A DNA stretch of 5,627 nt from Pseudomonadota bacterium (GTDB lineage Bacteria; Pseudomonadota; Gammaproteobacteria; Acidiferrobacterales; UBA6901). Position 1 is the stretch's first letter; every line of letters starts with the position of its first letter. The stretch covers positions 1 through 5,627 of the forward strand of contig JAJYEK010000215.1 of the NCBI GenBank assembly GCA_021785795.1, read 5' to 3'. The position numbers and the translations under genes were made by a program. The notes under the pieces are model-generated. The model made no database searches, was not told the DNA's origin, and saw only the letters and a list, made by a program, of their open reading frames with translations. Shown in pieces: positions 1 to 5,495 of this stretch.

Positions 1-2
1 AC

Positions 3-2264
3 GTCTCGGGGCATGGATACAACATATATGTCTCCGGTGTTCCTGGCACCGGCAAGAACGCCATCATCAAGCCCATGGTTCGTCAGATTGCCGAGTCGCA
101 GCCGACCCCGGAGGACTGGTGTTACGTCTACAATTTTCGCGATCCGGATCGTCCGCACGCTCTCAATTTGCCTGCCGGCCGCGGATGTGAGTTCCGCCGC
201 GACATAGAGACTCTGGTCAATGTACTCAAGGATGCCTTTCGCAAGGCGTTCCAGAGCAAGGACTACGAAGAGCAGCATCAGGCTCTGCAGGAAGACTTTT
301 CCAAGACCCATGCCGCCCTCAGTGCGGATCTGGAAAAGCATGCAAGACAGCTAGATTTTCTGATCAAGACCACCCCCATGGGGTTCGTGACAGTGCCCGT
401 CCGCAAGGGCAAGCCGATCGCGCCCGAGGAGTTCGCCGACCTGGATCCCGAGGTAAAGGCGGACATTCAGCGCCGCGAGAAGGACGTGGACGAAGCGGTG
501 CGCGTGTTCCGCCAGAAGTTGCGTGCCTTGCAGGAGGAGATAAACAGCAAGGTCGGGAAACTCAACCAGCGCGTGGCGAGCTACACATCCGAGCACCTGT
601 TCGAGGGTGTACGCGAAAAGTACCGGGACTTCGCCAACGTGCTGGACTACATCCGCTCGATGCAGGACGACGTTCTGAAGAATTTCGAGGGCTTTCTGGA
701 GACGGCGGAGGCAGCCGATGCGTCTGAGGACAACACCGGACGGTTCGTTATCCGCTATGCGGTGAACCTGGTCGTGGACAATGAAGAGACGCGCGGGGCT
801 CCGATCCTGGAGGACACCAACCCGACTTATGCAAATCTCGTGGGCCGGGTTGAACGCAAAGCGCGCATGGGGTTTCTTTACACCGATTTCACGCTCATCA
901 AGGCCGGCTCCATACTGAAGTCGAACTGCGGTTACCTGCTGGTGAACGCACTCGATGTGCTGCGAAGCCCGTTTTCATGGGAAGCGCTGAAGCGCGCCGT
1001 CATGCGCCAAGAAGTCGTGATTGAGGATCCGGCCGAGGCCTACGGCATCGTTGCCACGGCATCCATCAGGCCGGAACCGATCCCGATGCGCTTGCGCGTC
1101 ATAATGGTCGGCAGTCCGTCCCTCTACTACCTCCTGCAAGCCTACGACGAAGACTTCGGCCGCATCTTCAAGGTAAAGGCGGATTTTGACGTGATTCGGG
1201 ACCTGACGGACGAGTCACCGATGCAGTATGCGCACTTCGTTGCCAATCTGTGTCATGACGAGGGCCTGTTGCCGTTCGATGCCGGTGCGGTTGCGGGCAT
1301 TCTGGAGCAGGCGGCGCGTGCCGCCGAGCATCAGCGGAAGCTGTCGCTGAGATTCAGCGATCTGGCGGATCTGGTTCGAGAATCAAGCTACTGGGCCAGC
1401 CGCGGAGGCGCTTCCGTCACCGAGCGTACCCATGTTGTCCAGGCGATCGAGGAAAAGATCCACCGCTCCGAGCTGCTGGGACAGCGTATCCGCGAGGTCA
1501 TTGCCGAAGGGACGCTGATGGTCGACGTGGCGGGAGAGGTCGTGGGGCAGGTCAACGGACTTTCGATTCACGATCTCGGAGATTTCTCCTTCGGTCGCCC
1601 ATCGCGCATCACCGCGCGGGTGTTTCTCGGCGGCAAAGGGGTCGTGAACATCGAACGCGAGGCCAAGCTGAGCGGCAACGTGCACAGTAAAGGCATGCTG
1701 ATTCTGGCCGGTTTTCTTGGAGGGCGCTTCGCACGCGGCAACCGGCTGTCATTGTCTGCGACCATCGCCTTCGAACAGAGTTACGGCATGGTGGACGGAG
1801 ACAGCGCATCGGTAGCGGAACTGCTGGTGCTGCTTTCGGCGTTGGCCGACGTGCCGCTGCGCCAGGCCATCGCGGTTACCGGCTCGGTAAATCAGCGCGG
1901 AGAGGTGCAGGCCGTGGGTGGGGTAAACGAGAAAATCGAGGGATATTTTGCGGTGTGCAAAGCAATGGGCCTTTCGGGCGAGCAGGGCGTCGTTATCCCC
2001 CGGGCCAATGTCAGGCACCTAATGCTCAAGGACGAGGTGGTGGAAGCGGTTGCGGCAGGGAAGTTTCACGTTTATGCCGTTTCGACCGTGGATGAAGCGA
2101 TCGAGGTCGTGACGGCCCGCACGGCAGGCGATGTGCGCTGGGATGGCACGTACCCGGTGGGCACGGTCAATGCGGCCGTACTCAAGCGCCTGCGTGAGAT
2201 GGATGAGACGCAGACGCTCCGCGACCGGCGCGGCGGCAGCGACGTCGACGATCTCGAGGAGTGA
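3..2264 (+). CDS. Lon-like ATP-dependent protease (LonB/COG1067 type), 5'-partial
   Basis: This is a cytoplasmic AAA+ serine protease of the Lon-related family that carries a helical insert in its ATPase domain. The reading frame is open from the first full codon, so the N-terminus is outside the window and the ATG at 75 is internal. Counting from codon 3: a P-loop at residues 12-19 (GVPGTGKN); a long helical, coiled-coil-rich insert at about 70-205, interrupted by a short segment near 119-148; the conserved TDFTLIK stretch near 295; a Walker B-like strand at 310-320 (GYLLVNALDVL); a sensor-1-like segment SPSLYYLLQAYDEDF near 371; a helical lid to about 500; and a Lon proteolytic domain to about 720. 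The catalytic Ser is residue 601 (DGDSAS) and the Lys is residue 644 (GGVNEKIEG). Their 43-residue spacing equals that of E. coli Lon. The tail is acidic. Oddities: Asn follows the P-loop Lys where Thr/Ser is usual, and Asn-Ala stands where Walker B acids are expected. Family assignment is firm; substrates are unknown. Confidence 0.95.
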   Translation, partial: VSGHGYNIYVSGVPGTGKNAIIKPMVRQIAESQPTPEDWCYVYNFRDPDRPHALNLPAGRGCEFRRDIETLVNVLKDAFRKAFQSKDYEEQHQALQEDFSKTHAALSADLEKHARQLDFLIKTTPMGFVTVPVRKGKPIAPEEFADLDPEVKADIQRREKDVDEAVRVFRQKLRALQEEINSKVGKLNQRVASYTSEHLFEGVREKYRDFANVLDYIRSMQDDVLKNFEGFLETAEAADASEDNTGRFVIRYAVNLVVDNEETRGAPILEDTNPTYANLVGRVERKARMGFLYTDFTLIKAGSILKSNCGYLLVNALDVLRSPFSWEALKRAVMRQEVVIEDPAEAYGIVATASIRPEPIPMRLRVIMVGSPSLYYLLQAYDEDFGRIFKVKADFDVIRDLTDESPMQYAHFVANLCHDEGLLPFDAGAVAGILEQAARAAEHQRKLSLRFSDLADLVRESSYWASRGGASVTERTHVVQAIEEKIHRSELLGQRIREVIAEGTLMVDVAGEVVGQVNGLSIHDLGDFSFGRPSRITARVFLGGKGVVNIEREAKLSGNVHSKGMLILAGFLGGRFARGNRLSLSATIAFEQSYGMVDGDSASVAELLVLLSALADVPLRQAIAVTGSVNQRGEVQAVGGVNEKIEGYFAVCKAMGLSGEQGVVIPRANVRHLMLKDEVVEAVAAGKFHVYAVSTVDEAIEVVTARTAGDVRWDGTYPVGTVNAAVLKRLREMDETQTLRDRRGGSDVDDLEE

Positions 2265-2302
2265 CGGAGTTTCTGACGCCGTGCCCGGCGGACCGTCTGG
2301 CT

Positions 2303-2339
2303 CTGCGGACCCGCAGGGAACCTGCTGGCTGCCGGCCAG
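2303..2339 (+). other. Two small tandem hairpins downstream of the Lon-like gene
   Basis: CTGCG (2303-2307) pairs with CGCAG (2312-2316) around a 4-base loop. CTGGC (2325-2329) pairs with GCCAG (2335-2339) around a 5-base loop. They lie 40-75 bases after the Lon-like stop and could slow or end transcription, but neither is followed by a T-tract, so a terminator role is only a guess. The rest of 2265-2450 shows no convincing gene. A frame opening with the GTG at 2261 overlaps the Lon stop, but its product is Arg/Pro-rich and resembles no protein I know. Confidence 0.25.
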
Positions 2340-2451
2340 TGCTTTGCGCTCGGGACGGGGTGGTCTCGGTCTCGGCCCGGCGTGCCAATGGCATTCTTAT
2401 CGTGCGACTCCTTCCCGGGCAATGCCCTTTCCCTGTTTTATTTCGGACGTT

Positions 2452-2458
2452 GAGGAGG
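2452..2458 (+). promoter_or_regulatory. Strong ribosome binding site for the small Gln-rich ORF
   Basis: GAGGAGG lies 4 bases before the ATG at 2463. This near-perfect Shine-Dalgarno sequence is the main reason for treating the short ORF that follows as a real or formerly real gene. The spacing is slightly tight. Confidence 0.55.
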
Positions 2459-2462
2459 CTTT

Positions 2463-2675
2463 ATGCCGATTTCCGGTATCGGTTCCGGCACAGGCGTGGC
2501 GAACCAGAACCGTGTTCAGAGCCAGTTCCGGCAGCGCCGTGCGGATATTCAGCTTGGCCAGGGTCCGGGTGCAGGGAATCTGGCCGGAGCGCAGCAGGCA
2601 TTTTCTACACGGATGAGCCTGTTTCAGACCCGGAGCAGCAGCTACCAATGGCGACGGCGACAACGACGGCAGTAG
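2463..2675 (+). CDS. Small Gln-rich hypothetical protein, probably frameshifted near its C-terminus
   Basis: This 70-residue product has a Ser/Gly-rich start (MPISGIGSGTG), a Gln/Arg helix (QSQFRQRRADIQLGQ) and the segment GNLAGAQQAF. From memory, it resembles small bacterial proteins of unknown function that carry a 'LGQALQ-GNL-AQQAF' type motif; I cannot name a Pfam family for it. The match is imperfect: GPG stands where that motif would have ALQ. After the Ser triplet at 2634-2642 the frame runs into YQWRRRQRRQ and stops. The +1 frame from 2647 instead reads NGDGDNDGSSVNVTA and stops at 2692-2694, which looks like the natural polar, acidic end. Removing one base near 2643 would join the two. 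It could be a decaying gene or a real short protein. There is no signal peptide and no clear partner; it stands alone between the Lon-like and DsrE-like genes. Confidence 0.45.
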   Translation: MPISGIGSGTGVANQNRVQSQFRQRRADIQLGQGPGAGNLAGAQQAFSTRMSLFQTRSSSYQWRRRQRRQ

Positions 2676-2799
2676 CGTCAACGTGACAGCCTGAGCAATC
2701 CCGGCAGACGACAAACGCCGGCCCGGTTGCGGCATCGCGAAGTCTGGCAGACGCGGGCCGTTGTGCTGCCAGGTGTTCGGTCATGTACCGCTGCTTGGG

Positions 2800-2928
2800 G
2801 CGGCCGAGGGAATAAACCCGCAGGGCCGCGACGTCCTTAACCGAGGATGGCGACCGGAAGCAAAGACGCCGGTCCCATAGCAGCTCACACAGGCAGGGGC
2901 AATCCGGCCGCATCAGGCCGGCACTGCC
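2800..2928 (+). promoter_or_regulatory. Structured leader region upstream of the DsrE-like gene (three hairpins)
   Basis: Three successive stem-loops can form on the plus strand. The first is GCGGCC (2800-2805) with GGCCGC (2824-2829), enclosing GGG/CCC around AATAAA. The second is GACCGG (2852-2857) with CCGGTC (2869-2874), extendable by two GC pairs across a bulge, with the 11-base loop AAGCAAAGACG. The third is GGCAG (2892-2896) with CTGCC (2924-2928), enclosing CCGGCC (2904-2909) with GGCCGG (2916-2921) around GCATCA. A short UCCU/AGGA stem (2834-2847) lies between the first two. They fill the 180 bases before the DsrE-like start, so a structured 5' leader or attenuator is plausible. It matches no riboswitch class I can recognise, and GC-rich DNA gives some stems by chance. 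Confidence 0.4.
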
Positions 2929-2938
2929 ATCAGCGAGA

Positions 2939-2953
2939 GACTGACTGTCAGTC
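2939..2953. promoter_or_regulatory. Perfect 15-bp palindrome, possible repressor operator
   Basis: GACTGAC-T-GTCAGTC is a perfect inverted repeat with 7-bp arms and a single central base, ending 23 bases before the ATG at 2977. TGACTGAC/GTCAGTCA-type palindromes are common operator shapes for TetR-family repressors, so this could be a control site for the DsrE-like gene. A tandem GTCAATT GTCAATT (2951-2964) overlaps its right edge. No regulator gene is in the window, so the assignment is inference from shape and position. Confidence 0.45.
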
Positions 2954-2964
2954 AATTGTCAATT

Positions 2965-2971
2965 AAGGAGG
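2965..2971 (+). promoter_or_regulatory. Ribosome binding site that sets the DsrE-like start
   Basis: AAGGAGG lies 5 bases before the ATG at 2977. It selects that ATG over the in-frame TTG at 2956, which would place the Shine-Dalgarno sequence inside the coding region. Confidence 0.8.
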
Positions 2972-2976
2972 AGCGC

Positions 2977-3489
2977 ATGACGAGCGTAAACGGGAGAATT
3001 TCGGGCTTGAAATCTGCACGGCGCGCACTGGGCGCCGTTGCGGTGGTTGCGGCAGTGCTGGGTATCCCCGGCCAGGCCGCAGCTGCCGGCGGATTTCATG
3101 GAGCATCTGCGACCAAGTCGAGCTACGGGGCGATCTTTCAGATCGACAATGGCAACAATGGCGCGATCAAGAAGACGCTCAATAACGTGGAGAACCTGCT
3201 GAGCGATCCGAGATTGAAGGGAAAGGTCAAGATTGAGCTGATCGCAAACAGCAAGGGATATGCCATCTATGTCAAGAATAACGGGTTCGAGAAAAGGCTG
3301 CTCCGTTTGCGCAAGCAGGGCGTCATTCTGGCGCAATGCAACAATACGCTCCGTGAGCTGCACGTGAACCGCAGCAGCCTCTATCCATTCGTGAGCATCG
3401 TGCCTTCGGGGATGGGCGAGATTACCCTGCGGGAGTCCGAGGGCTGGGCCTATATCCACCCGTCGTCCCCGACGCACGCATCGTTCTAG
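2977..3489 (+). CDS. Exported DsrE-family protein
   Basis: The 170-residue product has a typical signal peptide: basic RRA near residues 15-17, a hydrophobic core VAVVAAVLGI (about 21-30), then GQAAAA with likely cleavage before GGF near 37-38. The mature part fits the DsrE/DsrF-like fold of the COG1416 type. It has the helix ending in LNNVENLL (about 68-75), the strand VKIELIANSKG (84-94), a conserved-position single Cys at 121 in AQCNNTL, and the closing VPSGMGEI...EGWAYIHP (142-162). Proteins of this fold often carry or sense sulfur on that Cys, as in Dsr/Tus relays; exported single-gene members are poorly understood. Here the gene stands alone, with its own strong ribosome binding site, a structured upstream region, a palindrome before it and a hairpin after it, so it is probably monocistronic. 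Substrate and partner are unknown. Confidence 0.88.
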   Translation: MTSVNGRISGLKSARRALGAVAVVAAVLGIPGQAAAAGGFHGASATKSSYGAIFQIDNGNNGAIKKTLNNVENLLSDPRLKGKVKIELIANSKGYAIYVKNNGFEKRLLRLRKQGVILAQCNNTLRELHVNRSSLYPFVSIVPSGMGEITLRESEGWAYIHPSSPTHASF

Positions 3490-3507
3490 CTGGCTCGTGT
3501 TCCACAC

Positions 3508-3536
3508 GCCCGGTCGCGGTGATCCCGCGACCGGGC
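3508..3536 (+). terminator. Strong hairpin after the DsrE-like gene, probable terminator
   Basis: A perfect 12-bp inverted repeat, GCCCGGTCGCGG with CCGCGACCGGGC, surrounds the 5-base loop TGATC. It begins 18 bases after the stop codon at 3489. No T-run follows, so it may need a factor or act mainly to stabilise the mRNA 3' end. Because it is symmetrical it could also act on transcripts from the minus-strand gene. Confidence 0.6.
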
Positions 3537-3555
3537 GACCGCACACCGCTCGGTG

Positions 3556-3575
3556 GCTAAAGCCGTGACTTTAGC
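3556..3575. repeat. Short hairpin GCTAAAG/CTTTAGC between convergent genes
   Basis: GCTAAAG (3556-3562) and CTTTAGC (3569-3575) form a perfect 7-bp stem around CCGTGA. Hairpins of the shape 'CTAAAGCC...CTTTAG' are seen at the ends of some IS200/IS605-type elements, so this may be the scar of such an element. No transposase or TnpB fragment is visible nearby, and a simple terminator stem is an equally good reading. Confidence 0.35.
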
Positions 3576-3599
3576 GTCCGGCAACCGCTCCCGGGTGGT

Positions 3600-3628
3600 C
3601 CGCCACGGGACCGATGGGTCCGTGGCGG
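3600..3628 (-). terminator. Hairpin just beyond the DUF2934 gene, probable terminator
   Basis: CCGCCACGG (3600-3608) pairs with CCGTGGCGG (3620-3628). The stem is extended by ACC/GGT across a one-base bulge, leaving the loop GATG. It starts 9 bases past the minus-strand stop codon, the right place for that gene's terminator, although no T-run follows on either strand. Confidence 0.5.
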
Positions 3629-3637
3629 CAGGCCTGC

Positions 3638-3844
3638 TTAATGCACCCGGTTAAGCCGTCCCTCGAGTTCGGCTTCCGCCGTAAGCCAGTCTTCGATCGG
3701 ATCCCCACCCACGAACCCGCGGCGCTGTGCACGATAATAGGCCGCCTCGGCGATCATGCGGCGCCGTTCCTCCGCCGAGATCGTCAATGCGGTAACCGGT
3801 GCCTTGGAAATCCTTTCAGTCGATACGGCTTTTGATTTCGCCAT
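3638..3844 (-). CDS. DUF2934 family protein
   Basis: The product is 68 residues. Its second half has the DUF2934 signature: ISAEERRRMIAEAAYYRAQ, then RGFVGGDPIEDWLTAEAEL, ending at RLNRVH. The conserved core is the helix with IAEAAYYRAQ and the GGDPxEDWLxAE segment. The N-terminal 25 residues are basic and polar (MAKSKAVSTERISK) and probably disordered. There is no signal peptide, so it should be cytosolic; the function of DUF2934 proteins is not known. I chose the ATG at 3844 because GGAGG lies 8 bases before it. The longer frame starting at 3922 would add an unrelated-looking segment that spans this ribosome binding site. Length is usual for the family. It is convergent with the DsrE-like gene, and the 288 bases between it and the DsbG-like gene upstream argue against a tight operon. 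Confidence 0.85.
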   Translation of the reverse strand: MAKSKAVSTERISKAPVTALTISAEERRRMIAEAAYYRAQRRGFVGGDPIEDWLTAEAELEGRLNRVH

Positions 3845-3852
3845 CTCAGTGC

Positions 3853-3857
3853 CCTCC
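3853..3857 (-). promoter_or_regulatory. Ribosome binding site that sets the DUF2934 start
   Basis: On the minus strand GGAGG precedes the ATG at 3844 by 8 bases. It supports that start over the upstream in-frame ATG at 3922. Confidence 0.7.
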
Positions 3858-3884
3858 ATGAAGGTAATATCGATGCATGCCGAG

Positions 3885-3941
3885 TTACTTTGCGCCCATT
3901 CGGACGCCCAACACAAGCGCACCGCACCGGCATGTCGACAT
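3885..3941 (-). CDS. Possible 18-residue leader ORF upstream of the DUF2934 gene
   Basis: An ATG at 3941 on the minus strand is preceded, 9 bases away, by a perfect AAGGAGG (3957-3951). It opens an 18-codon frame with two Cys residues near the start (MSTCRCGALV) and a TAA stop 40 bases before the DUF2934 start. The Shine-Dalgarno sequence is better than that of the gene below it. It may be a leader peptide or a chance ORF; nothing in the peptide is recognisable. The remaining stretch 3960-4132 holds no clear gene. A TGCCGGC/GCCGGCA repeat at 4066-4097 is flanked by a T-run on the side that would not make a terminator for the DsbG-like gene. Confidence 0.25.
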   Translation of the reverse strand: MSTCRCGALVLGVRMGAK

Positions 3942-4132
3942 GCGGTATCGCCTCCTTATGACTTGGCTTGAGGTCATCCCGGATATCCAGCGCAGCGGAG
4001 ATGTTAATCCGTCGGGCAGACAACCCGTATTGATCCGTATCAAAGATCGCCTGCCCGGGGCTTTTTGCCGGCGGGATTCTGCCTGAAGCGGCCGGCATCC
4101 AGACCACCCGGAGCCGGTGAGGCTGCGCCCGC

Positions 4133-4777
4133 TCACTGGAGCTGATCGATGATCTGTTTCAGGATATGCCGTGGGGGCGCTCCCTGGATTATGATCGGTG
4201 TACCACCCTTTAGGCGGAACACCATATCGGGCACGGCTTCCTGGCCCGCGAGGCTCAGCAGTTCCGCGTTCATGAGCAATTCCTTTTTGGTCACCGGATT
4301 CGGCAAAGGTTCCTCGGGTATCTGGCCGAAGCCGGACGCCCGGCTGAACCCTTGTTCATTCCGTCGGAATGCGGCAAGCCGATTCTTGGCTTCGAGAATC
4401 GCGGCTGCCTTCCCGGGACTGGTTGCCATCAACACTCCGACAGGCAGCCAGCGCAACTGGACCTCGTTCCGGTTGACCCAAGGGCGCAAATCGTCATAGA
4501 GCTTATGGCAATACGGGCAATTCGGGTCGAAGAATATGTAGATGACATGCTTGTTGTGGCCTTCCGCGATCCACGTGCCCTTTCCGATACCGCTCAGGAT
4601 GGAATCGGCTATTCTTTCGTTGGCAGCCTGCGCTTTACTGGGGGCCGCCGCTGCGGCCCCGGCGGCGCGGAGGGGCAGCAGGGCTAGAAAACCGGTTGCG
4701 ACAAGCAGCAAGCCGGACAGGATTGCGATACGCAGCCTGTCGGTAACATATTGTTTCTCAATATAGATCACAGTCAT
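4133..4777 (-). CDS. DsbG-like thiol:disulfide oxidoreductase lacking the dimerisation domain
   Basis: The 214-residue product begins with a 17-residue polar lead, then a hydrophobic segment AILSGLLLVATGFLALLPL (about 18-36) and an Ala-rich stretch; this is a signal peptide or membrane anchor placing the rest in the periplasm. A thioredoxin-type fold follows: strand HVIYIFFDPN, active site CPYC at 87-90, then PWV...VQLRWLPVGVL and SPGKAAAIL, all closely matching the DsbG/DsbC catalytic domain. The cis-Pro loop is GGTP (Pro194). Classical DsbG and DsbC have an N-terminal dimerisation domain of about 60 residues; here only about 30 residues (47-76) separate the anchor from the fold, so it is probably a monomer. 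Expected role: reducing or isomerising disulfides, or rescuing oxidised Cys, on exported proteins. The ATG at 4777 has only a weak GAGG close by. It stands alone on its strand; no DsbD-type reductase partner is in view. Confidence 0.88.
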   Translation of the reverse strand: MTVIYIEKQYVTDRLRIAILSGLLLVATGFLALLPLRAAGAAAAAPSKAQAANERIADSILSGIGKGTWIAEGHNKHVIYIFFDPNCPYCHKLYDDLRPWVNRNEVQLRWLPVGVLMATSPGKAAAILEAKNRLAAFRRNEQGFSRASGFGQIPEEPLPNPVTKKELLMNAELLSLAGQEAVPDMVFRLKGGTPIIIQGAPPRHILKQIIDQLQ

Positions 4778-4893
4778 GAGCCTCGGTTATCGAAGTTGGA
4801 GCGGCGTGCGGCAGAATTTTTGCTAGATTTTAAACAGGCCGCTGATTTTGGGTTTATCCTTAAAACGTCATCAGGCACTGTCCGGGAGCAACA

Positions 4894-5031
4894 ATGGCCA
4901 TGCGAGTGATCAAAATTGCGCTGCCACGGTATGAATGTTTCGCCGTCGCGGCATTATTCGTTTCACGATGCGCCGGCGTCAATGTTCAGAAAGTGCTGCA
5001 ATCCCTGCGTCCCAGAGTAAGCTTTTTCTGA
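4894..5031 (+). CDS. Possible 45-residue small ORF
   Basis: An ATG at 4894 with GGGAG five bases upstream opens a 45-codon frame divergent from the DsbG-like gene. The peptide has a basic start (MAMRVIKIALPR), a moderately hydrophobic stretch FAVAALFV with a Cys at 26 (SRCAG) that faintly recalls a lipobox, and a basic end. No known family is recognised. It may be chance. Confidence 0.2.
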   Translation: MAMRVIKIALPRYECFAVAALFVSRCAGVNVQKVLQSLRPRVSFF

Positions 5032-5088
5032 GACATCGGCGGATTGTTTCCCGCCGGGTGAGGCAACGATTCCGCGGATAACAACCGT

Positions 5089-5139
5089 CCGTGGCAGGGA
5101 ATTCTGGTTCCCGTGACAATCCCTGCCGGTTGACCACGG
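5089..5139. repeat. Inverted repeat with two alternative foldings
   Basis: GGCAGGGA (5093-5100) pairs with TCCCTGCC (5120-5127). The stem can be lengthened by CCGT (5089-5092) with ACGG (5136-5139) across a bulge. An alternative inner stem GGGAA (5097-5101) with TTCCC (5108-5112) uses part of the same left arm, so the two folds exclude each other. This is the strongest structure in the gene-poor right end. Confidence 0.4.
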
Positions 5140-5369
5140 TCTTCCTCACCGCGCAGAGTTGCGCATGGCGCACGCAACCGGCTCCGGATTTCACGCAGCT
5201 CCTTTATTCAGATTCTAACACCGATCGCCCACGTTCTGCCCGGGCAGGTAATGCCGGGGTTGCGACGTCCGGAATGCCCGGATCCGCGCTCAATGTATTT
5301 AAAAGTGCTCCGGAGGTACCGAAACCGTCCGGCGCCGGGACCGGAGCTGCCTGTGCTGCGATCAGGAAC

Positions 5370-5495
5370 TTACGGCCGTCGCTTGCGACCGGTGTCGACC
5401 CAGCGCCCACCCGCGCTGCGCGATGTCTCGAATGCCATCGAATCGATCGCGATTGTGCCGGTATTATCGCGGAAACAGGTGACTTTGCGCCGCAC
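5370..5495 (-). CDS. Possible 41-residue small ORF with strong ribosome binding site
   Basis: A GTG at 5495 on the minus strand is preceded by AGGAGG (5505-5500) with a 4-base gap. It opens a 41-codon frame of mixed composition (for example DNTGTIAIDSMAF) ending in a basic tail. It overlaps, in another frame, the longer minus-strand ORF 5512-5204, so at most one is likely real. No family is recognised; it might be the front of a broken gene. Confidence 0.18.
   Translation of the reverse strand: MRRKVTCFRDNTGTIAIDSMAFETSRSAGGRWVDTGRKRRP

Noticed and set aside
13..207. A 64-codon plus-strand ORF at the left edge.
   Set aside because: It is out of frame with the Lon-like gene, whose frame carries the P-loop across the same bases.
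2261..2686. A 141-codon frame overlapping the Lon stop (GTG within GTGA).
   Set aside because: The product is Arg/Pro/Cys-rich without any motif, and it overlaps the better-supported small ORF at 2463 in another frame.
2831..2928. A c-di-GMP-I riboswitch, suggested by GCAAAG (2860-2865) in a hairpin loop and a later GGCCGG...TGCC.
   Set aside because: The GGCAAACC element and GAAA tetraloop are missing, and the order and pairing of the arms do not fit the known class.
2959..3546. A 195-codon minus-strand ORF opposite the DsrE-like gene.
   Set aside because: It is a shadow of a clearly recognisable gene with a signal peptide and ribosome binding site on the other strand.
4066..4097. A terminator for the DsbG-like gene: TGCCGGC/GCCGGCA next to CTTTTT.
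   Set aside because: In the minus-strand transcript the run after the stem would be A, not U, and the loop is 18 bases.
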